From Rhodococcus sp. X156 (lineage in GTDB: Bacteria > Actinomycetota > Actinomycetes > Mycobacteriales > Mycobacteriaceae): a stretch of 64,000 bases of DNA. Below are positions 1 to 8,956 of this stretch, in pieces. Both the position numbers and the translations under genes were made by a program. The first letter of the stretch is position 1; every line of letters begins with the position of its first letter. The notes beneath the pieces are model-generated. The model searched no databases. It saw only the letters and a program-made list of their open reading frames with translations, and had not been told where the DNA came from. Where the stretch lies: contig NZ_CP034766.1 in assembly GCF_004006015.1 (NCBI RefSeq), positions 1,335,001 through 1,399,000 of the forward strand, given 5' to 3'.

Positions 1-1845
<1,845 letters not shown>

Positions 1846-1934
1846 AAATGCTACGCGTCCACTGTGCGGTATCTGAGACAACACACCACCCAACCCCAAC
1901 TTGGCGGGGTTGGTCGAGGTGGCTGTTTCACAGA

Positions 1935-2052
1935 GTTACGGCGGTCATAGCGGAGGGGAAACGCCCGGTCCCATCCCGAACCCGGAAGCTAAGCCCTCCA
2001 GCGCCGATGGTACTGCACCCGACAGGGTGTGGGAGAGTAGGACGCCGCCGAA
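1935..2052 (+). rRNA. rrf: 5S ribosomal RNA
   Basis: A segment of about 118 nt with the hallmark CCCATCCCGAACCCGGAAG core and complementary ends (GGCGGTC near the start, GACGCCGCC near the end). It follows the 23S gene after about 90 nt, the usual 23S-5S order in an rrn operon. Ends are set by the terminal helix and may shift by one or two bases. Confidence 0.95.
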
Positions 2053-2067
2053 CATCATTTGCACCAC

Positions 2068-2105
2068 CACGAAAGGGGACCCCATAACCGGGGTCCCCTT
2101 TCGTG
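2068..2105 (+). terminator. rrn operon terminator hairpin
   Basis: A perfect 16-bp inverted repeat (2068-2083 pairing with 2090-2105, arms CACGAAAGGGGACCCC / GGGGTCCCCTTTCGTG) with a 6-nt loop, 16 nt after the 5S gene. There is no long T run afterwards beyond the TTT in the arm, which is common for actinobacterial hairpin terminators. Confidence 0.9.
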
Positions 2106-2220
2106 CGTTCCGGGTCCTTTATGAAGAAGCGGGCACCTGTTGCGCCACTGTGACGAAGCTGGGCGCCCCGGCGGGGTGGGGCGGCGGGGAGTACACCGAC
2201 GACTGCCCTACCCTTGCGGG

Positions 2221-2934
2221 GTGCGTCTAGTGATTGCTCGTTGCGAAGTTAACTACGTGGGTCGGCTGACCGCCCACCTTCCGAGCGCCATCCGGCTGTT
2301 GCTGGTGAAGTCGGACGGGTCGGTGAGCATCCATGCCGACGACCGTGCCTACAAGCCGCTGAACTGGATGAGCCCGCCCTGCTGGCTCAGCGAGACCGAC
2401 GGACTCTGGACCGTCACCAACAAGGCCGGCGAGACGCTGGCGATCACCATCGAGGAGATCCTGCACGACTCCAGCCACGAGCTGGGGGTGGACCCGGGCC
2501 TGGTGAAGGACGGCGTGGAGGCGCACCTGCAGGTGTTGCTCGCCGAGCACGTGCAGACGCTGGGGGAGGAGTACACCCTGGTGCGCCGTGAGTACCCCAC
2601 CGCGATCGGCCCCGTCGACCTGCTGTGTCGCACTGCCACCGACTCCTCCGTGCCCGCCCGTACGCGAAGCCGAGGAGCCGCTGGCGACGCCCCCGCCCCC
2701 CGCTACGCCGCGGTGGAGATCAAGCGCCGCGCCAACATCGACGCCGTGGAGCAGCTAACTCGCTACCTTGAGCTTCTCAACCGGGACACCTCGCTCGCTC
2801 CCGTCAGCGGAGTGCTGGCCGCCCAGATGATCGCCCCGCAGGCCCGGACCCTGGCCGAGGACCGCGGCATTCGCTGCGTGGTGCTGGACTACGACGCGCT
2901 CCGCGGCCGGAGCACCGAGGGCACGCTCTTCTAG
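2221..2934 (+). CDS. nucS: NucS/EndoMS mismatch endonuclease
   Basis: Encodes 237 residues of the NucS/EndoMS family, the mismatch-specific endonuclease that replaces MutS-MutL repair in many actinobacteria and acts with the DNA sliding clamp. The N-terminal domain carries the [13 protein letters not shown] motif (about 38-50). The C-terminal RecB-like nuclease shows [18 protein letters not shown] (86-103), the catalytic Asp133 in GPVDLLCR, and Glu166 and Lys168 in VEIKRR. About 19 extra residues rich in Ala, Arg and Pro separate Asp133 from the ExK motif compared with the mycobacterial protein as I remember it. The GTG start gives the family N-terminus (RLVIARCEV) and lies 6 nt behind a TACCCT hexamer at 2209-2214, fitting a leaderless message. 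Confidence 0.93.
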   Translation: MRLVIARCEVNYVGRLTAHLPSAIRLLLVKSDGSVSIHADDRAYKPLNWMSPPCWLSETDGLWTVTNKAGETLAITIEEILHDSSHELGVDPGLVKDGVEAHLQVLLAEHVQTLGEEYTLVRREYPTAIGPVDLLCRTATDSSVPARTRSRGAAGDAPAPRYAAVEIKRRANIDAVEQLTRYLELLNRDTSLAPVSGVLAAQMIAPQARTLAEDRGIRCVVLDYDALRGRSTEGTLF

Positions 2935-3390
2935 TCAGTAGCTGGTGGAGCCGTCGTCGGTGTTCCACGTGGCCACGGCCCAGATGATCACCACGTCGAT
3001 GGCGATGAGGACGATCGACCACACCGGGTAGTACGGCAGCCACAGGAAGTTCGCGATGATCGAGATCGCGGCGATGAAGATGGCCACCACCCGCGCCCAG
3101 GTCGCTCCGGTGAACAGGCAGAAGCCGGTGATGGCCAGCAGCGCACCGACGATGAGGTGGATCCACCCCCACGCCGTGGTGTCCAGGGTGTAGACGTACT
3201 CGGGCCCGACGATGAGGATGTCGTCGTCGGCCAGCGCCGACAGGCCCTGCAGGAACTGCAGGATGCCCACGGCCACCAGCAGCACCGCAGCGGCGATGGT
3301 GGCCCCCGCGGCGAAGCCCTGGCTGACGTCGTCGTTGCGGGGGCGCTGGGCGGCGGCACCGGTTCGGGGTGCGGAAGGGTTCTCAGTCAC
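2935..3390 (-). CDS. Small four-helix membrane protein (DUF7144-like)
   Basis: Predicted integral membrane protein of 151 residues. A charged N-terminal tail of about 24 residues precedes four hydrophobic segments: about 27-50, 74-95, 98-117 and 119-142. The pattern GWIHLIVGALLAITGFCLF with a following WARVVAIFIA matches a family of actinobacterial small membrane proteins of unknown role, which I recall as DUF7144. The GTG start at 3390 has a GAGGAG ribosome binding site about 7 nt upstream. The gene converges with nucS with no intervening base: the two stop codons are adjacent. Function is unknown; no enzymatic motif is visible. Confidence 0.8.
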   Translation of the reverse strand: MTENPSAPRTGAAAQRPRNDDVSQGFAAGATIAAAVLLVAVGILQFLQGLSALADDDILIVGPEYVYTLDTTAWGWIHLIVGALLAITGFCLFTGATWARVVAIFIAAISIIANFLWLPYYPVWSIVLIAIDVVIIWAVATWNTDDGSTSY

Positions 3391-3513
3391 GGGGAGCTCC
3401 TCGGGGTTGGTCGCGGCATGCCTCCCCGCCCACAGTTCGCTCGACGAACCTCCCTGGCATCACCCGCCGCGGGTGAGTTCTTCGGATGACGTTGCACAAG
3501 TCGGGCACACGGC

Positions 3514-6108
3514 TCAGATCAGCTGCAGCTCACGGGCCCGGCGCACCGCCTCGTTGCGCCGCCGCACCGCGAGCTTGCGCAGGACGCTGCGCACGTGGGT
3601 GCGCACGGTGTGCACAGAGATGTACATCCGCGCCGCGATCTCCTCGGTGGACAACAGGTCCGACAGGTGCCGCAGCAGCTCCAGCTCTCGGTCGCTCAAC
3701 GCGTCCACGCACGAGCCCCCGGGCGGAACCGCGGACGGGGACAGCTGGGCAGTGGGGTCTGCCGGGTTCGGCGCCCCGTCCCTGTGCAACCACCCGGCGG
3801 CGACGCGCAGCCGCGGATCCGTGCTCAGCACCTGCCGCAGGGCGCCAGGGGCCTCCACGAACGGGCGCCGCGCGAGCTCGGGCTCGGCCAGGGCCAGGGC
3901 GCGCTCGGTGTACTCCACGGCGGAACCGGTGGCGCCCGCACTGAGGTCGGCTGCGGCGGCGTCGATCCAGCCCTGCACCTGCACGTCCAGGTCGGCCGCG
4001 TCCTCGGGCAGCTGCCGCGCCGGGGGCGCGGTGCCTGTGCGGGCGGCGACCTCCGCGAGGGCTCGGGACCGCACCGCCTCGGCGCGCCTGCTGCCCCGGG
4101 CGGTGGCCGCTGTTGCCACCGCGTCGTGGGGGCGACGGCGGGCCAGCTGCACCAGGGCGAGCTCGACGGTGGCCCGCTCGCGCACCCAGGCGGGCCCGGG
4201 CGCGGCGGCGCCCTGCTCGTCGGCCAGCGCGCGCTCAGCCTCGGCCAGTCGGCGGTGCAGCCGGTGCACCCGTGCCCAGGTGGCGGAGACCAGCGGCTGC
4301 AGCCACGAGCTGTCCTCCAGCCGGTCCTGTACCGCCCGCACCCAGTGCTGAGCCGCGGGCAGGGCGTGCTGCTCGGCGTGCACCCAGGCCAGCGCCAGTG
4401 CCGGCGTCGCGGCCCGGTCGGTCGAGCTCAGCCCGGCGCGCTCCGCGAGGTCCTCGGCAGTGCTGGCCAGGCGCAGTCCGCTGCCCAGCTGCCCGCGCAG
4501 CGCCTCGAGCAGGGCCAGGTCGCCGACGCACTCCCGCTGCATCCGTTCGGCCTGGTCGGTGTCGCTGAGGGCCAGGGCCGCGCGCAGCTCGTCGACGGCC
4601 GCCTCCACCCGGTCACCACCCAGCCCGGCGCGGGCCCGGGCCCACCCGGCGAGCGTCTGTGCCGTGGGGTCACCACCGTCGTCGGGCGCCTCCCCGGTGA
4701 CCAGGGCGTGCACCGCGGCTGCGGAGGTGGCCAGCGGCGACGAGGCCGTCGGGTCCAGCGCCAGGGCACGGAGCCGGCCGACGTCCGCCGTGGACACCGC
4801 ACCGCGTGCCCGCACCGTCCGGGCCGTGCGCAGCACCGCGGCCGCGTCTCCGTGAGTGTTCTCGGGCAGGGCGGTCAGCAGGGTGTGGGCGGCACCGTCC
4901 TCGCGCAGCAGCAGCGCTCCTGCGCCTACGCCCTCCACCAGCAGCTCCGCCACGTGCGCCCAGTCCCCGGCAGCACCGGCGTGCTGGGCGGCGGCGACGG
5001 GGGAGCGTGCGGCGGCGAACCACCCGGCGCACCGGCGGTGCAGCTCGGGCACCACCGACGCCGACTCCGCCTCCAGCAGGTGGCGCAGGCACCGGCGAAA
5101 CAGCGGGTGCACCTGGTAGGCGCCGGTGGAGGTGGGGCAGCGCTCCACGAAGGCGTTGGCCCGGGCCAGCGCGGCCAGGGTGCGGCGGCTGTCGGTGCCC
5201 TCGGTGAGCAGGTCCAACAGCTGCGGCCACACCCGCTCGGAGACGCTGGAGCGCAGCAGCGCCCGCTGGACCTCGGGTGGTTGAACCTCCAGCACCTCCG
5301 CCCGCAGGTACTCGCTGATGCTGCCGTCGTCGTGCTCCAGCGCCTGCAGGCAGCGCAGCGGGTCGGCGTCCTGGACCAGGGCGGCTGCGGCCAGGCGCAC
5401 TCCGGCTGCCCATCCCTGCGTCCGCTCCACCACCGTCTGCACGACCTCGCGGGACGCCGGTGCCCCCGCGGCCGTGAGCAGGGCCTGCACCTCCGCCACG
5501 TCGAGAGCCAGCGTGGCGCTGCGAACCTCGGTCATGGCGCCGGCAACCCGGTAGCGGTGCAGCGGCAGCCGCGGGTCCCCGCGGGCGCACAGCACCAGCC
5601 GCAGGCGTGCGCCGGCGTGGCGCAGCAGGGTGTCCAGCCCGCGGACGAGCGCACGGTGCTGCAGGTGCTCGGCGCCGTCCAGGACGCACACCAACGGGTG
5701 CGGGCAGCGCAGCAGGTCCGCGGCCAGCGCCTCGAGAAAGCCCGCGGTGTCCTCCGCGCGCAGTGGCGGGGCCGCGGTGCTGGGCAGCTGCACACCGGTG
5801 CTGGACAGGGCAGCGGCCAGGTAGGCCCAGAACGACGCGGGCTGGTCGTTGGTGTCGTCCACGCTCAGCCAGGCCACCGGCCACGGCAGCGGGTGGGCCC
5901 GGGTCCACGAGGCGGCCAGCACGGTCTTGCCCGACCCCGGTGGTGCGCTCACCAGCGTCAGCGGCGTCTGCTGCACGCCTGTGGTGAGCAGGTCCAGCAG
6001 CCGTGGCCGCACCAGCGGATCGGCCGGGTAGGGGCTCGGGTGCAGCGTGGTGGCCAGGACCGGGACGGAACCCGGCTGGTCGGCCCCACCCTCGCTCGCG
6101 CCTGCCAT
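3514..6108 (-). CDS. LuxR-family regulator with MalT-like ATPase domain
   Basis: A large transcription factor of 864 residues in the LAL/MalT class of signal-transduction ATPases. The N-terminal P-loop is APPGSGKT at 55-62, with a Walker B-like LVCVLDGAEHL near 139-149. The middle is Ala- and Leu-rich helical repeat sequence, as in the TPR-like sensor region of MalT. The last 60 residues form a LuxR helix-turn-helix (LSDRELELLRHLSDLLSTEE, then IAARMYISVHTVRTHVRSVLR). The length is normal for the family. It is divergent from the 161-residue gene at 6215 across 106 bp, so both may share a control region. No target or ligand can be read from the sequence. The ATG start has only a weak ribosome binding site. 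Confidence 0.88.
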   Translation of the reverse strand: MAGASEGGADQPGSVPVLATTLHPSPYPADPLVRPRLLDLLTTGVQQTPLTLVSAPPGSGKTVLAASWTRAHPLPWPVAWLSVDDTNDQPASFWAYLAAALSSTGVQLPSTAAPPLRAEDTAGFLEALAADLLRCPHPLVCVLDGAEHLQHRALVRGLDTLLRHAGARLRLVLCARGDPRLPLHRYRVAGAMTEVRSATLALDVAEVQALLTAAGAPASREVVQTVVERTQGWAAGVRLAAAALVQDADPLRCLQALEHDDGSISEYLRAEVLEVQPPEVQRALLRSSVSERVWPQLLDLLTEGTDSRRTLAALARANAFVERCPTSTGAYQVHPLFRRCLRHLLEAESASVVPELHRRCAGWFAAARSPVAAAQHAGAAGDWAHVAELLVEGVGAGALLLREDGAAHTLLTALPENTHGDAAAVLRTARTVRARGAVSTADVGRLRALALDPTASSPLATSAAAVHALVTGEAPDDGGDPTAQTLAGWARARAGLGGDRVEAAVDELRAALALSDTDQAERMQRECVGDLALLEALRGQLGSGLRLASTAEDLAERAGLSSTDRAATPALALAWVHAEQHALPAAQHWVRAVQDRLEDSSWLQPLVSATWARVHRLHRRLAEAERALADEQGAAAPGPAWVRERATVELALVQLARRRPHDAVATAATARGSRRAEAVRSRALAEVAARTGTAPPARQLPEDAADLDVQVQGWIDAAAADLSAGATGSAVEYTERALALAEPELARRPFVEAPGALRQVLSTDPRLRVAAGWLHRDGAPNPADPTAQLSPSAVPPGGSCVDALSDRELELLRHLSDLLSTEEIAARMYISVHTVRTHVRSVLRKLAVRRRNEAVRRARELQLI

Positions 6109-6214
6109 GTCGCCCAGACACCCGTCCGTTCGTCCGCGCTGGTCAGCGCCCCAGCCCGCAGGTGCGCCGCACCTCCCACGCTACGCGGGGGCTGCGGCGC
6201 ACTACGCTCCCGAG

Positions 6215-6700
6215 ATGCCCACCCCCCTGGTGTTCCGGGCCCCGATGCACTCCCGCCGGGAGGACGCCGGCCCCGGTCCCAGCGTCGCTCGCGCCCTGGC
6301 CCTGGGGGTGTGCGGGACGGGCGGAGTGCTGAGCCTGGCCCCGGCCGACCTCGCCACCGCCGTGGAGCGCGCGGCAGCCGAGCTCGACGAGCGCACCGCA
6401 CGGCGGCTGGAGCGCTTCGGCGCCGTTCCCGACGGGTCGTTCGTGTGGACGCGCGACGCAGAGGGCAGCTACTGGCTGGGCCGGCTGGACGGTCCGTACC
6501 GCTACGACGGCAGCCCCGAGGCGGCGGCGGTGGACCTGGTGCACGTGCGCGACTGCCAGTGGCGGGAGACGCCGGTGCCCGAGCCCGAGGTGCCCGCAGC
6601 CACGCTGCAGACCTTCGCTCGCGGCGGGCGCAACTTCCAGCAGACCCACGACGGGAGGGTGGCCGAGCAGACGGCACGGCTCTGGTCCGACCCACGCTGA
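6215..6700 (+). CDS. Conserved hypothetical protein, 161 aa
   Basis: A 161-residue soluble protein I cannot name. The middle has an aromatic-rich stretch (GSFVWTRDAEGSYWLGRLDG followed by PYRYD, then a HVRDCQW segment) that looks like a small beta-barrel of the kind fused to some restriction-endonuclease-like proteins. That resemblance is weak and from memory. The ATG at 6215 is preferred because a TACGCT hexamer (6203-6208) sits 6 nt upstream, the leaderless arrangement seen at many starts here; an upstream in-frame start at 6047 would run into the coding region of the divergent regulator. It is divergent from that LuxR-family gene, which may control it. No signal peptide or membrane segment. 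Confidence 0.7.
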   Translation: MPTPLVFRAPMHSRREDAGPGPSVARALALGVCGTGGVLSLAPADLATAVERAAAELDERTARRLERFGAVPDGSFVWTRDAEGSYWLGRLDGPYRYDGSPEAAAVDLVHVRDCQWRETPVPEPEVPAATLQTFARGGRNFQQTHDGRVAEQTARLWSDPR

Positions 6701-6732
6701 TCGCGGCGCCGATCTGTGGGAACATGCTGTTG

Positions 6733-6748
6733 GCTACTCGGCGGTAAC
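6733..6748 (+). promoter_or_regulatory. Candidate acyl-CoA regulon operator over the -10 of the dehydrogenase gene
   Basis: The 16-mer GCTACTCGGCGGTAAC is an imperfect inverted repeat. Its reverse complement GTTACCGCCGAGTAGC closely matches sites before the thiolase, ccr and etfB genes. The right half runs into TAACAA (6745-6750), a plausible -10 element 39 nt before the GTG start. The binding protein is not identified. Confidence 0.55.
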
Positions 6749-6789
6749 AAGCGTTGCCGTCGCCCTCGACGAATCGGGAGACCTGAGAC

Positions 6790-8568
6790 GTGGCGCGCGA
6801 GTTCTCGACCATCGGAGTTGTCGGCCTGGGCACCATGGGTGCGGGCATCACCGAAGTACTGGCCCGTAGCGGCTTCAGCGTGGTTGCCGTGGAGCACGAC
6901 GCGGCCGGTCAAGAGCGGGGTCGTCAGCACCTCGACCACTCCACCGAGCGTGCGGTGACCCGCGGCAAGCTCTCCGCCGAGGACCAGCAGGCCATCCTGG
7001 GCCGCATCACCTTCAGCACCGACCTGAGCGACCTCGCCGACGCCGACTTCGTCATCGAGGCCATCCCGGAGAAGCTCGCGCTCAAGGCCGAGCTGCTCAA
7101 GAAGCTGGACGAGATCGTGCGTCCCGAGGTCATCCTGGCCTCCAACACCTCCTCGCTGTCGATCACCGAGCTGGGCGTGCAGACCCAGCGCCCCGGCCGC
7201 GTGGTCGGCATGCACTTCTTCAACCCCGCGCCGGTGCAGGAGCTCGTCGAGGTGGTCCGCACGGTCGTCACCGAGCCCGACGTGATCGACGACGTCACCG
7301 CGCTGGCCGAGAAGATCGGCAAGACCCCCGTGGTCATCGGTGACCGTGCGGGCTTCATCGCCAACGCCCTGCTCTTCGGCTACCTCAACCACGCCGCGCG
7401 GATGCTGGAGGCCAAGTACGCCAGCCGCGAGGACATCGACGCCGGCATGCGCTACGGCTGTGGCTACCCGATGGGCCCGCTGGCCCTGCTCGACCTCATC
7501 GGCCTGGACACCGCCTACGAGATCCTCGACTCGATGTACCACCAGTCGCGCAACCGGCTGCACGCCCCGGCCCCGCTGTTCAAGCAGATGATCACCGCCG
7601 GCCTGCTGGGCCGGAAGTCCGGCCGCGGCTTCTACACCTACGCCGCGCCGGACTCCTCCGAGGTCGTCGCGGACGCCTCCACCGCGGCCGCGGCCGTGGA
7701 CGAGAGCGTGCCCACCCGGACGATCTCCTCGGTCGGCGTGGTGGGCACCGGCACCATGGCCACCGGCATCGTCGAGGTATTCGCCAAGGCCGGCCACGAC
7801 GTGCTGCTGCGCGGCCGCACCACGGAGAAGGCGCAGGCCGCCGTGGGCGCTGTGCAGAAGTCGCTGGACCGCGCGGTGAAGAAGGGTCGGCTGTCCGAGG
7901 CCGACCGCGACACCATCCTGGCCCGGGTCACCCCCACCGCGGCGCTGGAGGATTTCTCCACCGTGGACCTGGTGGTCGAGGCCGTCGCCGAGGACCTCGA
8001 GGTCAAGCGCTCGGTGTTCACCACCCTCGACGAGGTGTGCAAGCCGGGCGCGATCCTGGCCACCACCACCTCCTCGCTGCCGGTGGTGGAGTGCGCGGCC
8101 GCCACCAAGCGCCCCGGCGACGTGGTGGGCCTGCACTTCTTCAACCCGGCACCTGTGATGAAGCTGGTGGAGATCGTGCACACCGTCTCCACCGACGCCG
8201 ACGTGATCGCCACCGCCCAGAAGCTGTGCCTGGACCTGAAGAAGGTGCCGGTGCACTGCGGTGACCGTGCCGGCTTCATCGTCAACGCGCTGCTGTTCCC
8301 GTACCTCAACGACGCGGTGAGCATGCTCGAGGCGCACTACGCCAGCGCCGACGACATCGACACGGCCATGCGCCTGGGCTGCCGCCTGCCGATGGGGCCG
8401 TTCCAGCTGCTGGACGTGGTGGGCCTGGACGTCTCCCTGGCCATCGAGAAGACGCTGTACAACGAGTTCCGCGACGCCGGCCTGGCCCCGGCGCCCCTGC
8501 TGGAGCACCTGGTGACGGCGGGTCGCCTGGGTCGCAAGACCGGCAAGGGCTTCCGGGACTACAGCTAG
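6790..8568 (+). CDS. Double-domain 3-hydroxyacyl-CoA (3-hydroxybutyryl-CoA) dehydrogenase
   Basis: A 592-residue protein made of two complete 3-hydroxyacyl-CoA dehydrogenase units in tandem, each with a Rossmann domain and a helical C-terminal domain. It should interconvert 3-hydroxyacyl-CoA and 3-ketoacyl-CoA, most likely C4 substrates. Half one has GLGTMG (12-17) with acidic Glu35 after the second strand, an NAD-type signature. Half two has GTGTMA (319-324) with Arg341 and Arg343 in place of the acid, suggesting NADP. Catalytic His142 and His449 lie in HFFNPAP motifs, and the GFIANALLF / GFIVNALLF Asn is kept in both. GTG start; GGGAG lies 9 nt upstream. The upstream operator links it to ccr, thiolase and etfBA. 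Confidence 0.92.
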   Translation: MAREFSTIGVVGLGTMGAGITEVLARSGFSVVAVEHDAAGQERGRQHLDHSTERAVTRGKLSAEDQQAILGRITFSTDLSDLADADFVIEAIPEKLALKAELLKKLDEIVRPEVILASNTSSLSITELGVQTQRPGRVVGMHFFNPAPVQELVEVVRTVVTEPDVIDDVTALAEKIGKTPVVIGDRAGFIANALLFGYLNHAARMLEAKYASREDIDAGMRYGCGYPMGPLALLDLIGLDTAYEILDSMYHQSRNRLHAPAPLFKQMITAGLLGRKSGRGFYTYAAPDSSEVVADASTAAAAVDESVPTRTISSVGVVGTGTMATGIVEVFAKAGHDVLLRGRTTEKAQAAVGAVQKSLDRAVKKGRLSEADRDTILARVTPTAALEDFSTVDLVVEAVAEDLEVKRSVFTTLDEVCKPGAILATTTSSLPVVECAAATKRPGDVVGLHFFNPAPVMKLVEIVHTVSTDADVIATAQKLCLDLKKVPVHCGDRAGFIVNALLFPYLNDAVSMLEAHYASADDIDTAMRLGCRLPMGPFQLLDVVGLDVSLAIEKTLYNEFRDAGLAPAPLLEHLVTAGRLGRKTGKGFRDYS

Positions 8569-8590
8569 CCCGCTCTGGTCAGCGAGAACA

Positions 8591-8941
8591 GTGCCCCGAC
8601 ACAACCACCCCCGGCGCCGCAGCGGTCCCACCTCCGCTGCGGCGGCCAGGGGTGTCGGGGCTGAGGGTTTCGGGGCCAGGGGTTTCGGGGCCAGGGGTTT
8701 CGGGGCGGGAACCCGTTCCGAGAGCGGGCCGGACGGCGAGTGGGCCGTCCGGCCCGTCCCTGCGTCGGGGGCCGGAAAGATCTACCGGTGCCCGGGCTGC
8801 GACCACACCATCGCCGCCGGGGTCGCGCACGTGGTGGCGTGGCGGACTGATGACCCCGGAGGTGTGGAGGACCGCAGGCACTGGCACAACGGGTGCTGGG
8901 CGGGCCGCGGACGGCGTGGCCTGACCCGCCGCTGGTCGTGA
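8591..8941 (+). CDS. Small zinc-ribbon-like protein, conserved in actinobacteria
   Basis: A 116-residue basic protein of a type often labelled ATP/GTP-binding protein in actinobacterial genomes, although no nucleotide-binding motif is visible. Cys pairs in YRCPGC (65-70) and a later HWHNGCW near 97-103 could bind one zinc ion. Residues about 20-40 are a low-complexity stretch encoded by four 15-bp repeats (GVGAE, GFGAR, GFGAR, GFGAG). The C-terminus is strongly basic. The GTG start at 8591 gives MPRHNHPRRR; no clear ribosome binding site is visible. It follows the dehydrogenase gene by 22 bp and could be co-transcribed. Function unknown; nucleic-acid binding is a guess from the charge and zinc ligands. 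Confidence 0.75.
   Translation: MPRHNHPRRRSGPTSAAAARGVGAEGFGARGFGARGFGAGTRSESGPDGEWAVRPVPASGAGKIYRCPGCDHTIAAGVAHVVAWRTDDPGGVEDRRHWHNGCWAGRGRRGLTRRWS
8650..8709 (+). repeat. Four 15-bp tandem repeats inside a coding region
   Basis: Four in-frame copies of GGTTTCGGGGCCAGG-like units (8650-8664, 8665-8679, 8680-8694, 8695-8709). The middle two are identical and the outer ones diverged. The unit length keeps the reading frame, so copy-number change alters only a disordered linker. Confidence 0.9.
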
Positions 8942-8956
8942 GGGTGAGCTGACCGG

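Noticed and set aside
2140-2220. An ATG at 2140 giving a longer NucS
   Set aside because: The extra 27 residues are Gly/Arg-rich and unlike the family N-terminus; the GTG at 2221 has a -10-like hexamer 6 nt upstream.
3435-3449. A GTTCG-N5-CGAAC palindrome resembling a LexA box
   Set aside because: The half-sites are in the opposite order to the actinobacterial SOS box (CGAAC-N4-GTTCG), and no SOS gene is next to it.
3595-6747. A 1050-codon open frame on the plus strand opposite the LuxR-type regulator
   Set aside because: Shadow of the minus-strand gene, which has intact Walker and helix-turn-helix motifs; the plus-strand product has no recognisable domain.
8650-8709. A CRISPR-like array
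   Set aside because: The repeats are only 15 bp, directly abutting without spacers, and lie in frame within a protein-coding gene.
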